Shown piece after piece: positions 33,124-40,245 of a stretch of 40,245 bases of DNA; position 1 is the first letter of the stretch, and each line of letters opens with the position of its first letter. The position numbers were made by a program, and so were the translations under genes. Where the stretch lies: positions 1 to 40,245 of the forward strand of contig JAZKDW010000044.1 in NCBI GenBank assembly GCA_040387375.1, in the 5' to 3' direction. Under the pieces are notes generated by a model. That model was not told the DNA's origin. It worked only from the letters and a program-made list of their open reading frames with translations, and searched no databases. The stretch comes from JAZKDW01 sp040387375. Lineage in GTDB: Bacteria > Pseudomonadota > Gammaproteobacteria > Burkholderiales > Burkholderiaceae_D.

Positions 33124-34479
33124 CTATTTAATGCCGTGACGATTCATCAGGTCGTACAGCGTTGGCCGGCTGATGCCTAGCAGCTCGGCCGCCTTGACGA
33201 TATTGCCATCGACCCTGGACAAGGCTTTCACCAGCGCCTTGTAGCCGGCTTCGTCGCGCACCTGGCGCAGATTGATGGCCTCTTCAACTTCTTCGCCGGT
33301 GGTCGACAATCCCAGATCCTCGGTTGTGATTTGCGGGCCGTCGGCCATGATCACCGCGCGCTTGATGCAGTTTTCCATTTCGCGCACGTTGCCGGGCCAC
33401 GGATAATTCTCGATCACCGAAAGCGCTTCCGAGCTGAAGTTCAGCGCGGCACGTCCCTCCTTGGCGATGAACTTGTTCTTGAAATGATGCGCCAGCAGCG
33501 CCGCGTCGCCGACCCGGGCGCGCAGGGCAGGGATCGTGACGACGATTTCGCTCAGGCGGTAATAAAGATCTTCCCGGAAGCGGCCGGCAAGCGACATGTC
33601 TTTCAGATTCTGATGGGTAGCGCAGACGATGCGGACATCGACGGGAATTTCGGTGCGGCCGCCGATCCTCTCGACTACCCGCTCCTGCAGGAAACGCAGC
33701 AGTTTCGCTTGCAGCGCCATCGGCAGGTCGCCGACTTCATCGAGGAAAAAAGTGCCGCCGTTGGCCAGTTCTATCTTGCCCAGGGTTTGCTTGGCCGCGC
33801 CGGTGAACGCGCCTTTTTCGTAGCCGAATAATTCGCTCTCCAGCAGGTTTTCCGGGATCGCCGCGCAATTGATCGCAATGAAACGCTTGTCGTTGCGCGG
33901 ACTTAGCTGGTGCAAGGCTCTTGCCAGCAATTCCTTGCCCGTGCCACTGTCGCCCAGCAGCATGACCGAGGCGGAGGAGGGCGCGACCTTTTCAATGCTG
34001 CGGCAGACCTTCAGCATGCCGGGGTCGCGGCTGACGATGCCGGCGACCGGTGAATCCGCCAGCGACTGCTGCATGGTCCGATTTGCCTGCTGCAACGCAT
34101 GCAGGTAGAACGCACGTTCTATGATCAGGCGCAGCACATCCTGGTCGAACGGCTTTTGATGGAAATCATAGGCGCCCATGCCGATTGCCTTGACTGCATT
34201 GGCCTGATCCTGGTTGCCGGTCAGGACGATCACTTTCGTATTCGGGGCCAGCGCCAGGATTTGCTGCAGCAATGCCAGGCCTTCGGTTGAGCCATCCGGG
34301 TCCGGCGGCAGCCCGAGGTCCATGGTCACCACCATCGGCTCATGCCGGCGCAGTTGCGCCAGCGCGGTCTCACGGTCCCCGGCGACCACTACTTCATAGG
34401 CATCGAAGCCCCAGCGCATCTGCTTTTGCAGACCCGGATCGTCTTCGACGACCAGTAAAACCTGTTTTTCCTGGCTCAC
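33124..34479 (-). CDS. prsR: PEP-CTERM-box response regulator PrsR (NtrC family)
   Basis: This 451-residue sigma-54-dependent activator has three parts. The receiver domain has acidic residues near 12-14, the phosphorylation site Asp54 (VTMDLGLP) and Lys109. The AAA+ domain has Walker A GDSGTGKE (176-183), the sigma-54 contact loop GAFTGA (223-228) and FLDEVGDLP. The C-terminal Fis-type helix-turn-helix includes AAELLGISRPTLYDLMNRHG. It should be phosphorylated by PrsK and activate PEP-CTERM and exopolysaccharide genes. The start is GTG at 34479 with AGAGGA seven bases upstream, 16 bases after the prsK stop. Confidence 0.94.
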   Translation of the reverse strand: MSQEKQVLLVVEDDPGLQKQMRWGFDAYEVVVAGDRETALAQLRRHEPMVVTMDLGLPPDPDGSTEGLALLQQILALAPNTKVIVLTGNQDQANAVKAIGMGAYDFHQKPFDQDVLRLIIERAFYLHALQQANRTMQQSLADSPVAGIVSRDPGMLKVCRSIEKVAPSSASVMLLGDSGTGKELLARALHQLSPRNDKRFIAINCAAIPENLLESELFGYEKGAFTGAAKQTLGKIELANGGTFFLDEVGDLPMALQAKLLRFLQERVVERIGGRTEIPVDVRIVCATHQNLKDMSLAGRFREDLYYRLSEIVVTIPALRARVGDAALLAHHFKNKFIAKEGRAALNFSSEALSVIENYPWPGNVREMENCIKRAVIMADGPQITTEDLGLSTTGEEVEEAINLRQVRDEAGYKALVKALSRVDGNIVKAAELLGISRPTLYDLMNRHGIK

Positions 34480-34495
34480 GGCATTCCTCTTCTTG

Positions 34496-36577
34496 TTATG
34501 CGGCGCTTGATACGCTCTCTTGCTCGAACTGATAAAGCGGCAGGGTCACCTTGAACGTCGTGCCTACCGATAATTGACTTTCGACTTCGAGTTTTCCCCC
34601 TAGTTCATGGACATACTCGCGGCTTTCAAACACGCCGATGCCCATGCCTGCCGGTTTGGTGGACTCGAATGGCTTGAACAGCCGTTCGCGAATGAATGTT
34701 TCGCTCATGCCGCGTCCGGTATCCCTCAACTCGATGACCGCGCTGCCATTGTGCTCCATCAGGCGAATTGCCACCTGCCCGTCGCGCGCAGTGGCTTCCA
34801 GCGCGTTCTGGATAATATGGCCGATTACACGTTCAAGGCGCGTTGCATTCGCAAACACCATCAGTCCCGGCGCGGCGACCTCGAGTGACAGCAGCGGTTT
34901 GGTGCTGGCCTTTTGCGCAACCGCATGCTGCAGCAGCTTGTCGATCGAGACCACGCCCGGCCTCTCGATCGATGACTCGCGGTTGAATTTTTGCAGCAGG
35001 ATGCGCATCTTTTGTACTGAATGTTCAAGCGTTTCCAGCATGTCCTTCTGGAATTCCGGACTGTCCTTGTGCCGTTCGGCGTTCGATACCACCAGCGCCA
35101 GCTGCGACACCAGGTTTTTCAGATCGTGCACGACGAAGGTGGACATCCGGTTGAAGGTTTCAAACTGGCGGGCGACGGTCAGCGCATTGGCGGACTCCTG
35201 TTTTGCCAGGTAACTGGCGGCCTGGATTCCCGCGATTTTCAGCAAGTCCAGCACTTCCCAATTCAGGCTGATCTTGCTTCTCGGCCTGAACAGGATCACG
35301 AAGCCGAGCAATTCGGCATGCAGGATCAGCGGTACGACCAGCCATGCTTTCGGCAGCGCCGGCAGCCACTGCGGCAGCGTTAACCCTTCATATTTTTCCG
35401 GCGTGGTTTCGGCCTCTTGCAGGTCGACCACCCATTGGGTATTTTTCAGGAACTGGCAGAACTGGCTGTCCTGCGGCTCGGCATCGCTAGTCTCGGTCGT
35501 GTTCCAGTGCGCCATCGGCTCATAGTTCGCCGATTCGGTCCTCAGGTAAAGCACACCGCCGGGACTTTCGACCAGTTCCGCGATCGCCTCGACCACCCGT
35601 TCTCCGAGTTGCGGTCCCTCGACCGACAAGGTGCGGGTGAAGCGCAGCCATTCTTCGCGGTAGTCGTAGTTGTAGCGATAAAAGTGCTTGCTGAGATAGA
35701 CCTTCAGCCACGAGCGGAACGCACCCGACGCGAGCACCGTCACCAGCAGGATCAGCGCGCCAAACAGGAAGGCCGCTTGCATGACCGTGCCCCAGCTGCC
35801 GCCGAAAAAATGCAGGTAGTAGCCGGCGGCCGCCATCGTCAGCAGGTAAATCGCGGAGCCGACCAGCACGACCGATTGAAACAGGATGCGGCGCGACATC
35901 GCCAGGCCGACCGTGCCCTGCGGATTGCGCGCGGCCGACACGGCAATCAGCGGCACGATCAATGCATTGACGACCCCTCTGGCGGTCCAGATTTCTGCAT
36001 TGATGCGCGCGAACAAGATGGCATCGACATATAAATAAAAATCGTACGCAAACAGTCCGCCGATGCCGAAACAGGCGAATTTGATTCCCCAGCGCTCTTT
36101 GCCGGCTGAATTCTTGAACAGATTTTCTACCAGCAGCATGCCCATTACCGCCAGGGCCACACGGCCAATGCTGCCGCTGACCAGGCCGGCCAGGCCGCGC
36201 GCGTAGTCGATGCTCAGATACGAAATGATGGTGGCGGCAAAGATCACCAGATAAGCGGCCGCGACGATCGCAGCCGACGGCCGGTAAGTGAAGCCGTGAA
36301 ATGTGCGAGTCTGCTGGACCGGGCGCAGAAGCGCGAGCAGGAACGCGGACCAGGCGGCGCTACGGACAATTTCCAGCAGGCTTGTCGACAGGGACATCAC
36401 TATTCCCTGCGTCACCTGGTACGCCACCATGCTGGCCCATAGCGCGGAAAGGAAGCAGGCCAGCGCCAGCAAGGGCGCCTGCCGCCGGTCACGCCATCTG
36501 GTCAGCAGCAGCGCGAACAGGACGAGGAATGCGACGGCTGCTATGGAATAGCTGTACCCCGCGACGACGGTCAGCAT
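34496..36577 (-). CDS. prsK: XrtA/PEP-CTERM system histidine kinase PrsK
   Basis: This 693-residue membrane sensor kinase has an N-terminal region of about 290 residues with eight or more membrane helices, which replaces a classical periplasmic sensor. A GAF-like domain lies at about 320-460. The phospho-acceptor His484 is in FVVHDLKNLVSQLAL, and the HATPase domain has IIQNALEAT (N box), LRDTGRGMS (G1) and PAGMGIGVF (G2). The signal it senses is not known. It is encoded between the initiating sugar transferase (17-base gap upstream) and prsR (16-base gap downstream), a typical order. The ATG at 36577 fits the start of the first hydrophobic segment. Confidence 0.94.
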   Translation of the reverse strand: MLTVVAGYSYSIAAVAFLVLFALLLTRWRDRRQAPLLALACFLSALWASMVAYQVTQGIVMSLSTSLLEIVRSAAWSAFLLALLRPVQQTRTFHGFTYRPSAAIVAAAYLVIFAATIISYLSIDYARGLAGLVSGSIGRVALAVMGMLLVENLFKNSAGKERWGIKFACFGIGGLFAYDFYLYVDAILFARINAEIWTARGVVNALIVPLIAVSAARNPQGTVGLAMSRRILFQSVVLVGSAIYLLTMAAAGYYLHFFGGSWGTVMQAAFLFGALILLVTVLASGAFRSWLKVYLSKHFYRYNYDYREEWLRFTRTLSVEGPQLGERVVEAIAELVESPGGVLYLRTESANYEPMAHWNTTETSDAEPQDSQFCQFLKNTQWVVDLQEAETTPEKYEGLTLPQWLPALPKAWLVVPLILHAELLGFVILFRPRSKISLNWEVLDLLKIAGIQAASYLAKQESANALTVARQFETFNRMSTFVVHDLKNLVSQLALVVSNAERHKDSPEFQKDMLETLEHSVQKMRILLQKFNRESSIERPGVVSIDKLLQHAVAQKASTKPLLSLEVAAPGLMVFANATRLERVIGHIIQNALEATARDGQVAIRLMEHNGSAVIELRDTGRGMSETFIRERLFKPFESTKPAGMGIGVFESREYVHELGGKLEVESQLSVGTTFKVTLPLYQFEQESVSSAA

Positions 36578-36594
36578 TTAAGATATTCCGGGGG

Positions 36595-37992
36595 TCATCG
36601 GCTACCCTTGCCAAGGATGACTACCTGCAGGGTATCAATCAGAATAAGAAGATCGAGAAAAAGGCTATTGTTTTTGACATAGTACAAATCGTACTGCAGC
36701 TTTTGCACGGCATCGGCAACCGAGGCGCCATATTGGTAGCGCACTTGCGCCATGCCGGTGATGCCGGGTTTGATGCTGTGCCTGACGTTATAAAACGGGA
36801 TCTCTTCATTGAGCTGCTTGACGAAGTAGGGCCGTTCCGGACGTGGTCCGACAAAACTCATTTCACCCTTGATCACGTTCAGGATCTGCGGAAATTCGTC
36901 AATGCGCAGCAGCCTGATGATGCGGCCGGTTCTGGTGGTGCGCGGATCGTTGGTGGTGGCCCATTGCGGTTTGCCGCCGGTCTCGGCATCCGCCCGCATG
37001 CTGCGGAATTTCAAGACCATGAAATTTACCCCGTCCTTGCCAACACGTTCCTGCTTGTAGAAGATGGGGCCCTGGTCTTCTATATAAATGAACAGGGCGG
37101 TGATCAGCAGAATCGGCAGGGCGACGATAAAAATGAGGACGCTGACGATCAGGTCGAACATCTTCTTGCCGAAAATACGCACATAACTTTGATCGAAGCC
37201 ATTACCGAACACCAGCCAGCTGGGCTGCAATGAATCGACACGGATCTGGCACGCCTCGCGTTCGAAAAACGCAGCCGAATCGGTGACTTTGATGCCGCTC
37301 AATTTGCAGTCAAGCATTTCACGGATCGGGAATGCGCCGCCGCGCCGGTTTTGAACCGATACGATGATCTCGCCGGCATTGTGCTTTTTCGCCATATCCT
37401 TGAGTGTGCCTTCCATTGGCAACAAGGCTGATGCGGGAACGCAGGCTTCTTCACTGCCAAGCGGAATAAAACCGACGATATTATATTGATGGTGAAAGAC
37501 ATTGTCCTTGGCCAGGATGCCGCACTCTTGCGCCAGTGCGCCGGCGCCTAGAAACATGATGCGCGATTCCAGAAATTTTGACTGGGTCGATTTGAAGAAC
37601 AAGGCTCTTGTGACCAGGATGGCGGGAATTGCGCAAAGAAACATGAAGCCCAATATGCCGCGGCCGAAATACAAATCAGGCAGCACATAAAAAATCAAGG
37701 TGATCAGGGCAAAGCCGAGCATGCACGACGGCATCAACCGCAAGAATGTATTTCTGAATCCCTCGCGAAAATTGATCTGGTACATGCCCAGCGCACTCAT
37801 GCTGAACACCATTGCGCATGCAAACACCACGGCGGAGGGGAAAAAATCATCAACCTGCTCAGACACCAGGCGCGTGCCGTCAAAAAAACGGATGAGCACA
37901 CCAAGGTAGGCCGATGTAATCAAAATGGCAATTTCGAGCAGAAGCAGAATGGAAACCATTTTTGAAACAAAGTGATTGGAAATCCGTAACAT
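36595..37992 (-). CDS. XrtA/PEP-CTERM system initiating sugar transferase (TIGR03013-like)
   Basis: This 465-residue polyisoprenyl-phosphate sugar-1-phosphate transferase of the WbaP/WcaJ type should transfer the first sugar phosphate to undecaprenyl phosphate. Four or five N-terminal helices are followed by a CoA-binding-like domain (LESRIMFLGAGALAQECGIL), another helix (FDLIVSVLIFIVALPILLIT), and the catalytic region with FYKQERVGKDG, KFRSMRADAE, LRIDEFPQ and FVGPRPERP. A good site (CGGAGTGG) precedes the ATG. It heads the three-gene unit with prsK and prsR and is physically apart from the other polymer genes. The sugar is likely glucose or galactose by family, not proven. Confidence 0.93.
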   Translation of the reverse strand: MLRISNHFVSKMVSILLLLEIAILITSAYLGVLIRFFDGTRLVSEQVDDFFPSAVVFACAMVFSMSALGMYQINFREGFRNTFLRLMPSCMLGFALITLIFYVLPDLYFGRGILGFMFLCAIPAILVTRALFFKSTQSKFLESRIMFLGAGALAQECGILAKDNVFHHQYNIVGFIPLGSEEACVPASALLPMEGTLKDMAKKHNAGEIIVSVQNRRGGAFPIREMLDCKLSGIKVTDSAAFFEREACQIRVDSLQPSWLVFGNGFDQSYVRIFGKKMFDLIVSVLIFIVALPILLITALFIYIEDQGPIFYKQERVGKDGVNFMVLKFRSMRADAETGGKPQWATTNDPRTTRTGRIIRLLRIDEFPQILNVIKGEMSFVGPRPERPYFVKQLNEEIPFYNVRHSIKPGITGMAQVRYQYGASVADAVQKLQYDLYYVKNNSLFLDLLILIDTLQVVILGKGSR

Positions 37993-38868
37993 TTTCCACT
38001 CCGAGAATTGAAGATTACTTAGTAAAAGCTAAAGCAGTATATTGCACTCAGAAAAGTTTTTCTTATGTTCGGTAAAACACATGCCTGTTTCTTTTTTCAA
38101 TGTGGTCTGCCTCCCGGAATCTAAAGCACGACAATTCAAACCGGTTTCCGCATTCATGTGCCCAGGCGCACCGAAATCCGTACTGGGTCCCGTTAAAATT
38201 TTTTACATCAACTGCCATAACTTACGGTAACGATTCCGCGACTTCTGGTGAGGTTTTGCCTGGATTCTTCATCAAGCGCCAGAGAAATCAATCCTTATCC
38301 GCGTATGTTTTACAGGAGCTTTTACATGGAAAAAATACATCGCTTACATTAAAAAACTTATTGGCAGAAATAATCGAATCCGCGTGAAAGGGCGAAGGTG
38401 AAAAAATCGCGCCAATCGGTCACATGGCAGCAGCGCAGGATTTGGGATGCACGCTTGCCACCGGAGCGACCATTACCAAGTTAATCGCTGCAATTGAAGC
38501 TAAAATCGGTGAGCAGCATACTGGAGGTTGAGCAGGTTATGTACCTGCCTGGACCTGTTGCATGTAGTCTGACTTTTGGCAACCTGATTGAGCAACAGCT
38601 TTACATCACGCCATCACGCACGGTATTTCTTTACACCGCGCGGCCCCGATATTCTATAGAAAGCCGGGCTTCATACGAATTAATTTTTTGCAAAATGGAA
38701 CGATTTTCGGGCCAGGGCAATGGTTTGTGAAGAGAAGCTTGAGAAAATTCATGCCTTTTCCGAAGTGTGATGCACTGCCGTTAATCGCACGGTGTGCCTT
38801 GGTGCAAGAATTATGTGGGGAATGTACTGTCCAAGGCGGCCCTCTCTCTTGCATTGCGCCGATGCATG
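37993..38868. other. Long stretch without a convincing gene
   Basis: This interval of about 870 bases separates the initiating transferase gene from the DUF418 gene. All frames are broken. A plus-strand open piece (38388-38531) reads with a protein-like tail, GHMAAAQDLGCTLATGATIT and onward, which might be the 3' end of a lost gene. At 38313-38352 a good AGGAGC site precedes an 8-codon frame. A plus-strand frame at 38688-38951 is Cys-rich but runs into the DUF418 gene on the other strand. Nothing can be named. Confidence 0.5.
38036..38041 (-). promoter_or_regulatory. -10 candidate for the sugar transferase/prsK/prsR unit
   Basis: On the minus strand TATACT lies 44 bases before the ATG of the initiating transferase gene, a good position for a -10 element. 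The -35 region is weak. Confidence 0.3.
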
Positions 38869-40089
38869 TCAATCGATTCCGGCGTCGGCATGGCGGCGGT
38901 ACAGTATCTCAATCGGACCTTGCTTGTTTCGGGCAAGCCACCAGCGGCTGACAACTACCTGCAAGACCATGATCATGATAGCAATCAGTATCAATTGCGC
39001 TGGAGCGAGCTTGGCGCCGAGCCCCAGGCCTACGCTTTGCAGCAATATCACGCACAGGACCGACTGCGAAAGATAGTTGGTCAGCGCCATGCGACCCACC
39101 GGCGCAAGCCAGTTGCCAAGGTGGCGCATGGTCGGAATGCCCGCAAGCATCAGCGAGGCAACATAGGCGGCTGCGAGCAGGGAGCCGCCCAGCGGCAACA
39201 AGGCAAATGCGGTAAACAGATGAGGCGAGCCAAGAAGCGGGTTGATCGCTTCGTCCAGCGCCAGCCAGGCCCACAGCAGGCTGAATGGAATACCCAGCGC
39301 AAAGCCTGTCGACCGCACCCGGCGCCATAAGGCACGGTGGCGCCAGGGCCGGATCAGCCAGCCGAGCCGGATCGAAAGCGTGCCGAGCAGGAAGAGCACC
39401 ATCAGATGCGGCAACAACAACACCGATTGCAGAGAAACCGACGCGTAATCGTTGAGCCGCCGCCAGGCTACCTCGGCAACCGTGCCCTCTGTATACACCG
39501 CGCGGGCCTGCTGCGCGGCGTCGATCAGGCTGATTCCAAGTGCCCGTGTAACGTCATCATCGCTCAGCGGCAGCGCCGTCAGCACGTTCAATACGATCAG
39601 CACAATCCAGGCGGCGGACCAAATCCATAAGGCCATGCGCACTTTTCTCAGGCGCGCGCCGGCGAACGGCAGCAGGAAAAATCCGGCGATGCCGTACACG
39701 GTCAGGATATCCCCGAACCAGATCAGCGTTCCATGCAGGACACCGCAGCCAACCAGCCAGGCGAGTCTGCGCCGATAGGTTTTCCTGACGCGCTGCCAGG
39801 TTCCGAGGCGGCGTTTCAGCGCGCGGGTATGCAATGCAAAACCGGCGCCAAACAGGAAGGCAAAAATCGGATAGAACTTCTGTTCGGCGATGAAGGCGAC
39901 CATGAAGACGGCGACACGATCGTATAGCGACGCTGCGGCCGGCAGTACACCATAACGCAGCGATTCAAATCCCCAGACGAAAGACCAGATATTGACCAGC
40001 AGAATGCCGAACACGGCGATACCGCGCAGCGTATCGATGTGCGGTGCACGGAACGGGGCGGGTGAGACAGGCATGGGGTTTGTGCTCAT
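38869..40089 (-). CDS. DUF418 / YeiB-family membrane protein
   Basis: This 406-residue polytopic inner-membrane protein is of the YeiB/DUF418 family, which is related to acyltransferase-3-like and heparan-acetyltransferase-like proteins; function is unproven. The N-terminal block PHIDTLRGIAVFGILLVNIW is diagnostic, followed by FYPIFAFLFGAGFALHTRAL, and the C-terminal DUF418 domain has GRMALTNYLSQSVLCVILLQ. About nine or ten helices are visible. It could transfer acyl groups across the membrane, but a link to the polysaccharide locus is only positional. The ATG at 40089 gives a complete family-length protein. Confidence 0.9.
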   Translation of the reverse strand: MSTNPMPVSPAPFRAPHIDTLRGIAVFGILLVNIWSFVWGFESLRYGVLPAAASLYDRVAVFMVAFIAEQKFYPIFAFLFGAGFALHTRALKRRLGTWQRVRKTYRRRLAWLVGCGVLHGTLIWFGDILTVYGIAGFFLLPFAGARLRKVRMALWIWSAAWIVLIVLNVLTALPLSDDDVTRALGISLIDAAQQARAVYTEGTVAEVAWRRLNDYASVSLQSVLLLPHLMVLFLLGTLSIRLGWLIRPWRHRALWRRVRSTGFALGIPFSLLWAWLALDEAINPLLGSPHLFTAFALLPLGGSLLAAAYVASLMLAGIPTMRHLGNWLAPVGRMALTNYLSQSVLCVILLQSVGLGLGAKLAPAQLILIAIMIMVLQVVVSRWWLARNKQGPIEILYRRHADAGID

Positions 40090-40216
40090 TGCGGGGTTGG
40101 GGCGGGCATGCGAGGCTGGCGTTGATTGACGGATTATCGCGCAATCGGCTGGTGCGTGCGGTTGTTAAACGGGGAGCGTGTCCCGGTCGGTATAGTTACG
40201 TCTCAACGAGCAGTTG

Positions 40217-40245
40217 CAGGGTGGAAAACTGCACGCCTTCCACCG
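40217..40245. repeat. REP-like palindrome, cut by the window edge
   Basis: AGGGTGGAAAACTGCACGCC followed by TTCCACC repeats the GGTGGAA...TTCCACC pattern of the units at 32994-33096, with a diverged loop. The remainder lies beyond the window. Confidence 0.6.

Noticed and set aside
38688..38951. A Cys-rich 87-codon plus-strand frame
   Set aside because: Its 3' third overlaps the DUF418 gene on the other strand, it has no ribosome site, and it matches no recognised family.
1..40245. CRISPR arrays, tRNA or rRNA genes, prophage genes
   Set aside because: No regularly spaced repeats, cloverleaf-like sequences or phage structural genes were seen on either strand.

Overview
The window carries a large exopolysaccharide locus of the exosortase A (XrtA, formerly EpsH) / PEP-CTERM type. 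The gene families (XrtA fused to EpsI, the XrtA-associated glycosyltransferases, FemAB-like protein, amidotransferase and DUF3473 deacetylase, and the PrsK/PrsR regulators), the moderately high GC of the core and the HPr-rel-A genes together suggest a betaproteobacterium, most likely Burkholderiales and perhaps Oxalobacteraceae. Genus cannot be set from the sequence alone.

Layout. (a) 1-3890 is a visibly AT-richer, disturbed flank. It holds the right end of an IS66-family element, the 3' end of a group II intron, two glycosyltransferase genes that look acquired, two possible gene remnants and a small element with terminal inverted repeats. (b) 3891-25684, minus strand, is a tightly packed run of 17 genes. 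From upstream to downstream these are chain-length determinant, tyrosine autokinase, outer-membrane beta-barrel, AAA ATPase, UDP-GlcNAc 2-epimerase, DUF3473 deacetylase, FemAB-like protein, glycosyltransferase, XrtA-EpsI, glycosyltransferase, amidotransferase, two glycosyltransferases, CapK-like protein, O-antigen-ligase-like protein, deacetylase and flippase. (c) The Wza-like export lipoprotein gene (26029-26661) points the other way, from a shared AT-rich promoter region with a perfect palindrome. (d) A periplasmic trypsin-like protease faces it across a bidirectional terminator. (e) 28115-31005, plus strand, is a compact four-gene unit: a Tat-signal protein with an SPGYWKNH motif, a PqqD-like protein, an HprK-related kinase and a nucleotidyltransferase (the HPr-rel-A type system, whose function is not established). 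(f) 31006-32960 holds a regulatory region with a sigma-54-type promoter and an FNR-type box, a small HTH/membrane protein, and galE. (g) 37992-33124, minus strand, encodes the initiating sugar transferase and PrsK/PrsR. (h) The right end has an unassigned 870-bp stretch and a DUF418 membrane protein, then a REP-like repeat at the very edge.

How it works together (family knowledge plus inference). The TIGR03013-type transferase would load the first sugar on undecaprenyl phosphate. The glycosyltransferases, with WecB and GalE supplying sugar nucleotides, would build the repeat unit, and the flippase and ligase/polymerase would move and join it. The chain-length protein, autokinase, beta-barrel and export lipoprotein would control length and export, while the deacetylases, FemAB-like protein, amidotransferase and CapK-like protein would modify the product. 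XrtA would process PEP-CTERM proteins encoded elsewhere, since none is visible here. PrsK/PrsR, an NtrC-type sigma-54 activator pair, fits the sigma-54-like promoter near 31150.
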